Below are positions 15,116-22,215 of a DNA stretch of 32,203 nucleotides, piece after piece. The stretch is from Phycisphaerae bacterium (GTDB lineage: Bacteria > Planctomycetota > Phycisphaerae > Phycisphaerales > UBA1924): NCBI GenBank assembly GCA_030429485.1, contig JAUIFD010000021.1, positions 1 through 32,203 of the forward strand, read 5' to 3'. The position numbers were made by a program, and so were the translations under genes. How positions within the stretch are numbered: position 1 is the first letter of the stretch; each line of letters begins with the position of its first letter. The notes under the pieces are model-generated. The model did no database searches, was not told where the DNA came from, and saw nothing but the letters and a program-made list of their open reading frames with translations.

Positions 15116-16348
15116 CTACTCAAACACGATCTTCTCGCGCAGACGCCCCTGCTTGTCGCGCGCCCATTCCAGGCGCAGACTCGGGCGCACGCCCTCGGAC
15201 ACGACCCCCGGCGGCAGGCCCTTCGACGCTGGCGACACCATGCGCAAGCTCGCGGGCGCCGGATAGACCCGTGGTGAGCCTTCGGGTGGAAAGTACCGCG
15301 GGTCGTCGGCGCGCCGCACAAGCCGCACCGCGTGGTCATACGTGACGAGCTGGAACCCGCCTCGTCGGAGGAGTTCGCCCAGGTCGTCGATATTGTCCGG
15401 CACGCGGTCCGGATCGCGATCGTGCAGTGCGCGTATGCCCGCCGCAATGAACTCAAGGCGATCCGCGGTCGTCGCGAGCTGGTCCGGCTTCATCCCGCCG
15501 CCCGCGTACTTGCGCCACTCACTCTCGAGCCCGCCGATCCCGCGCCGACCAAACGCAGCCTGCTCCGCGTCCTCGAATGACTTGCCATCCGAGAGCCCCG
15601 CAAGCAGCCGACGAAACCGCCCCTCGTACTTCCCACCATCCGCGTGCATCAAGAAGTGCACGACGCCCCACGATTGCCAGTACATCGTCCGCGTCGACGT
15701 GTGCCCCGACGCGACGCGCGAGACCCAGTCTTTCGGCGTCAACGCGAACAGCTCCCCAAGCGGGATCAACCCGTCCGCGTCCGACAGCTCCTTCAAGTAC
15801 TCCGCGCGCTCCGACGGCACGAGCCCCGTGATGAAGCGCGTCCGCGTCAGGATCGAGTGCTCGAAGTAACCCGCGAGCCCCTCGTCGAGCCAGCGCGGCA
15901 GCTCTGTCGCCAGCTCCTCGTACGCGAACTGATGGAAGCCCTCGTGCTGCATCGTGCGCAGCGTCTGCATGTACGACCCGCCGTTGACGAAGCCCGCCAT
16001 CGCCGACTCGTCACCGCGATGGAAGAACATGCCTCCGGTGCCCGCCGCGTTGATGCCGCGTTTGGCGAGGAGACCCGCATACTCCTCGCGCGTGTCGAGC
16101 AGGTAGATGCGGGCGCGCTCCTCGGCATCGCGCCGGGCACCGCGTTTGAACCACTGCATGTACGCCGAATAGGCCCGATCCATGTGGCGCGCGACCTCGG
16201 TTGCGGTCTCGCGGTCCGCGTCGGAGTGCACCTCCACCTTCGCGGCCCGATAGATCGGAAGCGCCCGCTCCTGAGCCCACGCCCGCGGCAGGCCGACCAC
16301 GCCCACGACAAGCCCGAGAACGCCGACAATGACCGCGCCGCATCGCAT
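15116..16348 (-). CDS. Secreted HExxH peptidase, DUF1570-type
   Basis: A 410-aa exported protein. The start MRCGAVIVGVLGLVVGVVGL and a RAWAQE cleavage region (22-27) form a Sec signal peptide. The mature part carries a gluzincin-like zinc site: HEGFH (His135, Glu136, His139) followed after about 16 residues by RWLDEGLAGYFE with Glu156 as likely third ligand. The arrangement resembles the DUF1570/peptidase-MA-like group frequent in planctomycetes; the substrate is unknown. The active-site residues are intact, unlike those in the giant protein at 24279. The later domain (residues about 230-410) has no motif I recognise. Start chosen at the ATG giving the signal peptide; no clear Shine-Dalgarno, and an in-frame start further upstream would precede the signal with polar sequence. 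Confidence 0.82.
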   Translation of the reverse strand: MRCGAVIVGVLGLVVGVVGLPRAWAQERALPIYRAAKVEVHSDADRETATEVARHMDRAYSAYMQWFKRGARRDAEERARIYLLDTREEYAGLLAKRGINAAGTGGMFFHRGDESAMAGFVNGGSYMQTLRTMQHEGFHQFAYEELATELPRWLDEGLAGYFEHSILTRTRFITGLVPSERAEYLKELSDADGLIPLGELFALTPKDWVSRVASGHTSTRTMYWQSWGVVHFLMHADGGKYEGRFRRLLAGLSDGKSFEDAEQAAFGRRGIGGLESEWRKYAGGGMKPDQLATTADRLEFIAAGIRALHDRDPDRVPDNIDDLGELLRRGGFQLVTYDHAVRLVRRADDPRYFPPEGSPRVYPAPASLRMVSPASKGLPPGVVSEGVRPSLRLEWARDKQGRLREKIVFE

Positions 16349-16437
16349 ACCAGAGGAGCGTATCGGGCAGGAGAAGGGGGCCGCGTTACCGCCGCCGGCG
16401 CGAGCGCAGGCGATAAGGCCGCCGCACGCTCCCAATG

Positions 16438-17028
16438 TCAGGATGCGGACGGTGCTTTCCGCCCGCGCCGACAAGTGCCGATCCCGGCCATCGAGATCAA
16501 CCCGAGCACACCAGACGCCGGAACCTGATAGATGCGAGCGCCAACAACTGTGGTCGGCACACTTGTGCGATCAAACGCGTCGTCACTGAGATACACCGAC
16601 GCCCCCGGGGTCGGCGAGCTTGCGTTGACCTCCGCCGTGATATCCACGTAACCAAATCCAGCGCTCACGTGCGTGTACTGCGCAAGCGGGATCGGGTTAA
16701 GCGCCGTACCGCCGATCAACAACGGCACGTTATAGGTCTGGACGTCCTCCCACCCACCGTCACCCGTCGCGACCGGCGGAAGGGAAAGATTGCCGACACC
16801 ATTCAGGAAAGCGAACTCGGTCGCCTGCGCACCAGCACCAACAACCTTGATATCAAACCAGTAGGCCGCGAAGGCAACCGCATCGGACACCTCGGCGACG
16901 ATGGTGACCGTCGTCGTGCCGCCGAACGTCGCGATCACCTCGTCTTCCGGAATGAACCGAATCGTGACGCTCTGCGCATCAGCAGCCGAGCACACCCCGG
17001 CGACAAAGACACTCGCGATGCGCTTCAT
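16438..17028 (-). CDS. PEP-CTERM paralog 1
   Basis: A 196-aa member of the three-gene exported family. Signal peptide MKRIASVFVAGVCSAADA, mature start QSVTI shared with both paralogs. The body shares TTTVTIVAEVSDAVAF, AYWFDI, FLNGVG and the VPTTVVGARI block with paralog 2. The C-terminus is a sorting tail: QVPASG, hydrophobic VLGLISMAGIG, then CRRGRK, with six extra residues after it. Most divergent of the three: the NFPPALGG motif is replaced by NVPLLIGG. ATG at 17028 has GAGGAG about 8 bases upstream (17037-17042). Its upstream region from 17045 on is an inverted fragment of another paralog, so the original promoter may be lost and expression may depend on read-through from paralog 2. Confidence 0.82.
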   Translation of the reverse strand: MKRIASVFVAGVCSAADAQSVTIRFIPEDEVIATFGGTTTVTIVAEVSDAVAFAAYWFDIKVVGAGAQATEFAFLNGVGNLSLPPVATGDGGWEDVQTYNVPLLIGGTALNPIPLAQYTHVSAGFGYVDITAEVNASSPTPGASVYLSDDAFDRTSVPTTVVGARIYQVPASGVLGLISMAGIGTCRRGRKAPSAS

Positions 17029-17044
17029 CACGACGGCTCCTCGT

Positions 17045-17188
17045 GGTTATGACAGTGTGCAGCTCGCGAACTTCCCGCCGGCCCTCGGTGGCAACGCCGC
17101 GAACCCCATTGCGCTGTTCAGCTACACGCTGATCTACAACGGCGGCGCGATGATGTGCGCCAGCGTGACCAACCCGAACTCGGCCGCT
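17045..17188 (+). pseudogene. Inverted fragment of a PEP-CTERM paralog
   Basis: Read on the plus strand, these 144 bases encode 48 residues from GYDSVQLANFPPALGGNA through SYTLIYNGG to TNPNSAA. They align without gaps to the middle of paralog 3 (17905-18465, minus strand): 37 of 48 residues and, by hand count, 119 of 144 bases are identical, with uninterrupted identical blocks of 30 bases (17069-17098 against 18174-18145) and 22 bases (17111-17132 against 18132-18111). There is no signal peptide, start or C-terminal tail, so it is a dead remnant. It begins 3 bases from the ribosome site of paralog 1 and ends about 8 bases from the stop of paralog 2. Confidence 0.85.
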
Positions 17189-17195
17189 GCGGAGC

Positions 17196-17780
17196 TCACG
17201 TGGTCGCGCGCGACCGCCGCCGCGAGGTCGCGAGCACGCCGCAGGCCATCATCACGCCCACCGCGCCGGGCGCCGGCGTCTGCGACATCCGCGCGGCGAC
17301 GATCGTCGTCGGCACTTCGACCGCGGCGAAGTCGCCCGCGTTGAGGTAGACCAGCGCCGCGGGCGCCGCGGAGTTCGGGTTGGTCGCGGTCAGCACGTCG
17401 CCCACCCACGGCCCGTCCGATGTGTGCGTGTACCGGCACAGCTCGATCACGCTCGCCGAGCTACCACCCAGCGCCGGCGGGAAGTTCGCGGTCTGCACCG
17501 ACTCCCATCCGCCGCCGTTGGCGGTGGGCAATGGCGAGAGCGCACCGAGCCCGTTGAGAAACTCGAAGCCCGAGACGATCGCGGGCGCGTCGGTCTGAAT
17601 ATCAAACCAGTATCCCGCGAACGCCGCCGCGCCATGCACCTCCGCGACGATCGTCACGGTCGTGACGCCCCCGATGCTGATGAGATCCGGCTCGTCGGGC
17701 ACGATGCTGATGGTGACGGACTGTGCGCCAGCCGATGTCACGGCCGCCAAAAGCGAGAAAGCAACGGTTCGCACCTTCAT
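17196..17780 (-). CDS. PEP-CTERM paralog 2
   Basis: A 194-aa exported protein, middle member of the array. Signal peptide MKVRTVAFSLLAAVTSAGA, mature start QSVTISI. It shares AAAFAGYWFDI, FLNGLGALSPLPTANG, ESVQTANFPPALGG, ATNPNSAAPAALVYLNAGDF with paralog 3 and VTTVTIVAEV and VEVPTTIVAARM with paralog 1, so it is intermediate between them. The C-terminal sorting tail is QTPAPG, hydrophobic AVGVMMACGVLA and TSRRRSR. ATG at 17780 has AGGAG 8 bases upstream. The stop lies directly at the edge of the inverted fragment, so the last residues (ATT) may have been set by that rearrangement. A palindrome and the paralog 3 terminator lie upstream, implying separate transcription from paralog 3. Confidence 0.83.
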   Translation of the reverse strand: MKVRTVAFSLLAAVTSAGAQSVTISIVPDEPDLISIGGVTTVTIVAEVHGAAAFAGYWFDIQTDAPAIVSGFEFLNGLGALSPLPTANGGGWESVQTANFPPALGGSSASVIELCRYTHTSDGPWVGDVLTATNPNSAAPAALVYLNAGDFAAVEVPTTIVAARMSQTPAPGAVGVMMACGVLATSRRRSRATT

Positions 17781-17805
17781 GTGAGCACTCCTGCAGCGTG
17801 TGCAT

Positions 17806-17817
17806 TCCAAGCTTGGA
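17806..17817. promoter_or_regulatory. 12-base palindrome upstream of paralog 2
   Basis: TCCAAGCTTGGA is a perfect palindrome 26 bases before the start codon of paralog 2, between that gene and the terminator of paralog 3. It may be an operator or an RNA hairpin in the leader; no protein can be named. Confidence 0.2.
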
Positions 17818-17839
17818 CCATCAACGCGAGATGACCATG

Positions 17840-17869
17840 AAAAAACCCCCGCCAAGTGATTGGCGGGGG
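17840..17869 (-). terminator. Intrinsic terminator of paralog 3
   Basis: On the minus strand CCCCCGCCAA (17869-17860) pairs with TTGGCGGGGG (17855-17846) around a 4-base loop, 10 perfect pairs followed by six T (17845-17840). It starts 36 bases after the paralog 3 stop and isolates it from paralog 2. Confidence 0.92.
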
Positions 17870-17904
17870 TCGGAGTCTCGTATTCGCCCGTGAGGGCGAG
17901 TCGA

Positions 17905-18465
17905 TTAGCGGCGGCGGCGAGCCGCGGCCAGACCACCGAGGCCGAGCAGAGCGGCCGAAGCGGGGGTCGGAACGCCGATCGTGGCGCCGTTGACGTCGGT
18001 CGCAACCGGGGTCGCGGCGAAGTCACCGGAGTTCACGTACACCTGGGCGGCGGGAGCAGCCGAGTTGGGGTTGGTCGCGGTGGTCAGCTCGATCACGCCA
18101 CCGTTGTAGGTCAGCGTGTAGCTGAACAGCGCGAGGGGGTTCGAGGCGTTGCCACCGAGGGCCGGCGGGAAGTTGGCGGTCTGCACTGAGTCGTACCCGG
18201 CGCCGTTGGCGGTCGGGGCGGGGCTCAGGGCGCCAACGCCGTTGAGGAACTGGTGGTTGGACGCCGTGCCGTCACCACCGGTGGCGACGAGGTCGAACCA
18301 GTAACCAGCGAACGCGGCCGCGCCAGAGAACTCGGCGGACACGGTGACGGTCACATCCTCACCAGCGGCCGGCGTGTAGTTGCTGGCCTCGATGTTGATG
18401 GTGACGGACTGGGCGGAAGCAGCAGCAGCGATGCCCGCGACGCCAAGGATTGCAGCAATCTTCAT
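17905..18465 (-). CDS. PEP-CTERM paralog 3
   Basis: A 186-aa exported protein, the most canonical member of the array. Signal peptide MKIAAILGVAGIAAAASA, mature start QSVTINIE. The beta-rich body contains VTVTVSAEFSGAAAFAGYW, FLNGVGALSPAPTANG, YDSVQTANFPPALGGNAS and TATNPNSAAPAAQVYVNSGD. The C-terminus is a textbook PEP-CTERM-like tail: VPTPAS, hydrophobic AALLGLGGLAA, then ARRRR. Such proteins are exported and processed by an exosortase and end on the surface or in extracellular matrix; the role of this family is unknown. ATG at 18465 has GGAG 9 bases upstream. It has its own strong terminator. Its codon use (many GGC, GTC, ACC, GCC) is very regular, in keeping with high expression (impression, not a calculation). 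Confidence 0.88.
   Translation of the reverse strand: MKIAAILGVAGIAAAASAQSVTINIEASNYTPAAGEDVTVTVSAEFSGAAAFAGYWFDLVATGGDGTASNHQFLNGVGALSPAPTANGAGYDSVQTANFPPALGGNASNPLALFSYTLTYNGGVIELTTATNPNSAAPAAQVYVNSGDFAATPVATDVNGATIGVPTPASAALLGLGGLAAARRRR
18055..18198 (-). repeat. Inverted-repeat partner of 17045-17188
   Basis: This internal part of paralog 3 is the reverse-complement counterpart of the fragment at 17045-17188; paired positions sum to 35243. The two arms are 144 bases, 83 percent identical, with about 870 bases between them that contain all of paralog 2. Recombination between the arms would flip paralog 2. Confidence 0.8.
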
Positions 18466-18734
18466 CTCTTCGATCTCCAGAAAAAAGACTCCGAACTCTC
18501 CTCATGTGCCGGGGCAAGGCGTTTCGCTTGCTGTGATCCGGCCCAACGGTGCCATTGACTTAGGCACAAGCGAACGTACCCCACGCCAGAGCACGTGCCA
18601 GTCATTCACACGTTTTTGTTCATGCCGGCCCAGAAACAACGCCGACGCCCCGCTCACCCGCAGAATCCGCGCAAACCAACCCCGGTCCGATCATCCGTCG
18701 GCCTTGGCACTTTGGAAAGAGTGTGCGGGAAGCG

Positions 18735-19304
18735 CTAGGAACCGACCCGAACACCAACCGGCTGCGCAGCAACAGGGTGATTCGGCAGGACCGAGAGCCC
18801 CAGGGGAATCCTCCGGCCGTCCGGACCCGAAGGGGGAATCCCGTCCTCGTCGATGATCCGTTGGATCGCCATCACGCCCTCGATAAGCTGTTCCGGACGT
18901 GGAGGGCACCCGGGGATGTAGACATCCACCGGTATGAACTGGTCACACCCCTGCACAGTGGCGTACGTATCGAAGATGCCACCGGTCGAGGCGCACGCCC
19001 CCATCGAGATCACCCACTTCGGCTCGGTCATCTGGGCGTAGATCCGCTGGAGCACCGGCAGCATCTTGATGCCCACACGCCCGGCGACGATCAGCAGATC
19101 GGACTGCCGCGGGCTGAACCGCATGACCTCCGCCCCGAAGCGGGCCAGGTCGTACCGCGAGCACGCCGTCGCCATGAGCTCGATGCCGCAGCAGGCGGTC
19201 GCGAACGGAATTGGCCAGATCGAGCTGCGCCGCGACCAGTTGATCACCCGGCGCAGCTGGGTGGTCAGGAACGCATCCGTCGGAAGTGCAGCTTCGATGC
19301 CCAT
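18735..19304 (-). CDS. nuoB: NADH-quinone oxidoreductase subunit B
   Basis: Peripheral-arm subunit of respiratory complex I that carries iron-sulfur cluster N2, the last electron carrier before quinone. The cluster ligands are visible: CC (38-39) in [10 protein letters not shown], Cys104 in GACAS and Cys133 in PGCPPRPE. The length of 189 aa is normal. ATG at 19304 follows GGAG by 7 bases; a GTG one codon upstream is the alternative. nuoB usually sits between nuoA and nuoC; here the flanking genes are an ACT-like protein and a PEP-CTERM protein, and no other nuo gene is in the window. A second locus for the remaining subunits must therefore exist if complex I is made. The 269 bases between its stop and paralog 3 hold no gene; they contain only the upstream region of paralog 3. 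Confidence 0.95.
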   Translation of the reverse strand: MGIEAALPTDAFLTTQLRRVINWSRRSSIWPIPFATACCGIELMATACSRYDLARFGAEVMRFSPRQSDLLIVAGRVGIKMLPVLQRIYAQMTEPKWVISMGACASTGGIFDTYATVQGCDQFIPVDVYIPGCPPRPEQLIEGVMAIQRIIDEDGIPPSGPDGRRIPLGLSVLPNHPVAAQPVGVRVGS

Positions 19305-19343
19305 CACCTAGCTCCGTCGTGCGGGGACGCCCGCCACAGGAGA

Positions 19344-19772
19344 CTAGGCGGGATCGGGCGGGCGCGCACCATTAAGTAGGGATCGCTCCGCAGCTTCGAG
19401 ATCGTCGGTCCGCACGACAAACTGCGGGGCCGACCCGTTGCCGCCCGCCCGGTAGGCATACCGGACGTTGACCCCCTCATCCGCCAGTCGGATCGCGATC
19501 TCGCGGAACGCCGCGTCCTCACCCGCCTCGACGAGCAGGACCTCCGCCTCGGCGATCGGACCCGCCCCAGCGTCGGAGAGGCCCTCCACGACGCGTCTGG
19601 CACGCGATTCCTCGGCTGCGATCAGCCGAACCAAGCCCCGCCCGTTGTGCTCGGCGACCGCCAGAGCGGTCGGCGCCGTGCCAGCTGCGGCCAGCGCTTC
19701 GAGCACACCGGCCAACTCGCCGGGGCGATCGTGCAGATAGACCGAAAACTCTCGGGCTCTTGAGACCTGCAT
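19344..19772 (-). CDS. Tandem ACT-like domain protein
   Basis: A 142-aa cytoplasmic protein. The first half begins SVYLHDRPGELAGVLEALAA, the strand-helix start typical of ACT domains with the conserved RPGEL turn. The second half (from about residue 76) repeats the pattern less clearly: VLLVEAGEDAAFREIAIRLADEGVNVRYAYRAG, then FVVRTDDLEAAERSL. ACT domains bind amino acids or other small ligands and regulate enzymes; there is no catalytic domain attached. ATG at 19772 is the only start before the Arg-rich shadow of other frames; a GAGGAG lies about 13 bases upstream, further than usual. Situated 39 bases before nuoB on the same strand and possibly cotranscribed with it. Confidence 0.75.
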   Translation of the reverse strand: MQVSRAREFSVYLHDRPGELAGVLEALAAAGTAPTALAVAEHNGRGLVRLIAAEESRARRVVEGLSDAGAGPIAEAEVLLVEAGEDAAFREIAIRLADEGVNVRYAYRAGGNGSAPQFVVRTDDLEAAERSLLNGARPPDPA

Positions 19773-19863
19773 GCGCGAGTCAACGCTCCTCTCGCAACGC
19801 GGGAAGTCAGGGATCGTCTGTTCGTGGGCTGCGACTCGAAGGGTGCTTCGCCCTGCCCGCCGT

Positions 19864-19914
19864 TTCAGGCCCCCCTCCCTGACAAGGGCCTGAACACTAG
19901 GCGGTTTCCGCCTA
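19864..19914 (-). terminator. Double hairpin after the yihY-like gene
   Basis: Two perfect hairpins follow each other: TAGGCGG/CCGCCTA (19898-19904 with 19908-19914, 3-base loop, overlapping the stop codon) and TTCAGGCCC/GGGCCTGAA (19864-19872 with 19886-19894, 13-base loop). No U-tract follows, so termination is likely but not certain. Confidence 0.45.
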
Positions 19915-21264
19915 CGCGGTCGCGGGCGAGGCTTCGCCCGGCGGGCTGCTCTCGGCGTGCTGAGGACGGAGCGGCACCCCCTGGAAGGCCTCGATCTGCG
20001 CCCGCCTCGCCTTCGCGACGCTCTCGTCGCGGAGTGCGCCCCGGGCCTGATCGAGCCCGACGCGCAGCACCGCCCCCGAATCGACCGCGTGCGGCGGGCG
20101 GGCCATCGTGAAACTCTCCTCCTCGCCCGCCTCCACCCGGTGGACGATTCCCGCGTCGAGCAGCCCCTCGAGCAGCCGCTCGACCAGCGTCTCGGGCAAC
20201 CCAAGCTCCTGCGCGACGTCGTCGAGCCGGGCGGCCTGCCCGTCCTCGAACCGACGCGCCACGGCCGATGCCACCGCGAGCGCACACGCCGGATCAGCGA
20301 AGGCCTGCTCTTCGACAAAGCCGGCGGCCGTCGCGTCGCGGAAAGTCTGGAGGAGATACGTCACCTGAAGGCCGAACAGGATGATCAACCAAGTGAGGTA
20401 GATCCAGAGCAGGAAGATCGGCACGAGCCCGATGGCGCCGTACACCTTGGTATACCCGCGCGCGAGCGAGACGACGTACGCCTCGAGCCCGAGCTTCGCA
20501 AACTCCCACATGATCGCCGCGAGGGCCGCGCCCGCGAGTGCGGGGTTCAAGTGCACGCGGGCGTTGGGCACCGCCTTGTACATCAGGAGCAGCACGAGCG
20601 TGCTGATCAGCGTCGAGATCGCGAACCCGATAAGCCTCGAGAACTCCGACGCCGCCCCGCCAAGCGCACCAAGCGACGCCGCGGCCTGGTCGCCCACGTA
20701 AAACGTCGCGAAGAGCAACAGCACGCCGAGCGTGAGCAGCGTCCAGTACTGGGTGAGCCTGCGCAACCACGACCGCCCGGTCGGCGCGTGGAAGAGCTGA
20801 TTGAACGCGCGCTCGATCTCGATCAGGAACGACATCGCCGCGTAGATCAGTGCAGCAAGGCCCGTCAGGCCGATCGTGATGAGCGGCGCCTGCTCGACGC
20901 GGTCCACAATCTCGGAGATCCAGCTCTCCAAGCGAGCAATGGACGGCGCCGCCGCCTCGACCGTCACTTCGGGGCTCGTCGGCTCCTCGCCGATCTCGAT
21001 CTCCGAGATCCCCGTGTATTGGAAGATCGCCTTGACCGCCGACTCCACACGCTCCTCGCTCGCGAACGCCCCGAGAATCGCGAGCCCGATCACGAGCACC
21101 GGCACGATCGCGAAGATCGTGCGATAGGCCAGCGCCGCGGCCATGCGCGGCAGTTGCGAGCGGTAGATCTGACGCAGCGCAAACCGCGAGACTTCGAGCG
21201 TGCGCCCCACCGTCGGCGGCTCTTCCCGCTGTTTCAGGCTCTGCTCGGTCGGCTCGTCTGTCAT
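19912..21264 (-). CDS. YihY/BrkB-family membrane protein with winged-helix tail
   Basis: A 450-aa inner-membrane protein of the YihY (formerly RNase BN-annotated) family, whose function is not settled. Six hydrophobic segments are visible at roughly residues 42-68, 127-150, 173-192, 208-230, 240-262 and 276-305. Family sequence marks include MAAALAYRTIFAIVPVLV at the first segment and GYTKVYGAIGLVPIFLLW near the last. The C-terminal part (about 318-385) has a winged-helix look: LAVASAVARRFEDGQAARLD, ELGLPETLVERLLEGLLDAG, as in longer family members. An acidic loop (80-110) lies between segments 1 and 2. The start codon overlaps the stop of the pseudouridine synthase as ATGA, so the two are translationally coupled. 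Followed by two hairpins. Confidence 0.88.
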   Translation of the reverse strand: MTDEPTEQSLKQREEPPTVGRTLEVSRFALRQIYRSQLPRMAAALAYRTIFAIVPVLVIGLAILGAFASEERVESAVKAIFQYTGISEIEIGEEPTSPEVTVEAAAPSIARLESWISEIVDRVEQAPLITIGLTGLAALIYAAMSFLIEIERAFNQLFHAPTGRSWLRRLTQYWTLLTLGVLLLFATFYVGDQAAASLGALGGAASEFSRLIGFAISTLISTLVLLLMYKAVPNARVHLNPALAGAALAAIMWEFAKLGLEAYVVSLARGYTKVYGAIGLVPIFLLWIYLTWLIILFGLQVTYLLQTFRDATAAGFVEEQAFADPACALAVASAVARRFEDGQAARLDDVAQELGLPETLVERLLEGLLDAGIVHRVEAGEEESFTMARPPHAVDSGAVLRVGLDQARGALRDESVAKARRAQIEAFQGVPLRPQHAESSPPGEASPATA

Positions 21265-22121
21265 GAGCGTGGTGGGCGCCCGCGCGCCGCTCCGTTCTTC
21301 GACTTATCCCCCCCGCCCTTTCGCGAGCCGACCGCCTCGCGCAGGAGCCTGAGCTCCCGCCGATCGAGCTCGCGCCACTCGCCGCGGGCGAGCCCCTTGA
21401 GCTGCAACGGCCCGATCGCCACCCGCTCGAGCTTCTTCACAGGCCGCCCCACCGCCGCCAGCATGCGGCGCACCTGGCGGTTGCGTCCTTCCTTGAGCGT
21501 CAGGCGAAGCGACGTACGCTCGCGATCACGGCGGACAACCTCGAGCTTCACGTGCGAGGCCCGCACGGCGCCGACGGTTCGCCCTTCCTTCCGCTCCGCC
21601 AGATAGATGCCCTGCTCGAGCGCCTCGATCTCCTCATCCTCGAGCCGGCCCTTGACCACGACGTGGTAGGTCTTCTCGACGCCGTAGCGGGGGTGGGTCA
21701 GGCGGTTGGCGAGTTCGCCGTCGTTGGTCAGGAGCACCAGCCCCGTCGTGTCGAAGTCGAGCCGGCCGACCGGATAGAGGCGCACGCCCGAAGGGTGGTC
21801 CACGAGGTCGAGCACGGTGCGGCGCGCCGCCCCCGGCTCGTCCATCACGGTCGAGAGCGTGCGCGCGGGCTTGTTGAGCATCACGTAGATGTGCCGCTCG
21901 CCCTTGGGGAGCGGACGACCATCGACGGTGACCGTGTCCTCCGCCGGATCGATGAGCACCGGGAGTTCTCGGACGATCTCGCCGTTCACCCGGACGCGCC
22001 CTTCCTGAATCAGCAGTTCCGCGTGCCGGCGCGACGACAGCCCCGCGTCCGCGATCACACGCTGCAGGCGCACGCGACCCGTGCGCCCCTGTGCACCAGA
22101 AGTTCGGCGTGCGGGGGGCAT
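21261..22121 (-). CDS. RsuA/RluB-family pseudouridine synthase
   Basis: Converts specific uridines in rRNA to pseudouridine. An S4 RNA-binding domain comes first (LQRVIADAGLSSRRHAELLI, 19-38; GRVRVNG, 41-47), then the catalytic domain with GRLDFDTTGLVLLTNDG (119-135; catalytic Asp122), HPRYGVEKTYHV and KEGRNRQVRRM. These features fit RluB or the 16S-specific RsuA; the choice cannot be made from sequence alone, although 23S-type RluB is more common. A basic tail (SRKGGGDKSKNG, then GRPPRS) closes the protein at 286 aa. ATG at 22121 is chosen; a GTG at 22160 would add 13 residues and neither has a good ribosome site. Divergent from the coiled-coil gene, coupled downstream to the YihY gene. Confidence 0.91.
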   Translation of the reverse strand: MPPARRTSGAQGRTGRVRLQRVIADAGLSSRRHAELLIQEGRVRVNGEIVRELPVLIDPAEDTVTVDGRPLPKGERHIYVMLNKPARTLSTVMDEPGAARRTVLDLVDHPSGVRLYPVGRLDFDTTGLVLLTNDGELANRLTHPRYGVEKTYHVVVKGRLEDEEIEALEQGIYLAERKEGRTVGAVRASHVKLEVVRRDRERTSLRLTLKEGRNRQVRRMLAAVGRPVKKLERVAIGPLQLKGLARGEWRELDRRELRLLREAVGSRKGGGDKSKNGAARGRPPRS

Positions 22122-22215
22122 CAGAGCCAAGTGTACGCGGACGTTGCGCACGCTCGGCACAAATCACGCGTCAGCGTGCGCACGGACGATGTGCCCCGGC
22201 GCAAAGGAGTGCCGC

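Noticed and set aside
18549-18567. GTGCC/GGCAC inverted repeat upstream of paralog 3 as an operator.
   Set aside because: Five-base arms with a 9-base spacer are common by chance in GC-rich DNA, and no promoter could be fixed next to it.
19957-21606. A 549-codon plus-strand frame opposite the yihY-like and pseudouridine synthase genes.
   Set aside because: Runs across two real genes with Arg/Glu-rich composition and no motif; a high-GC shadow.
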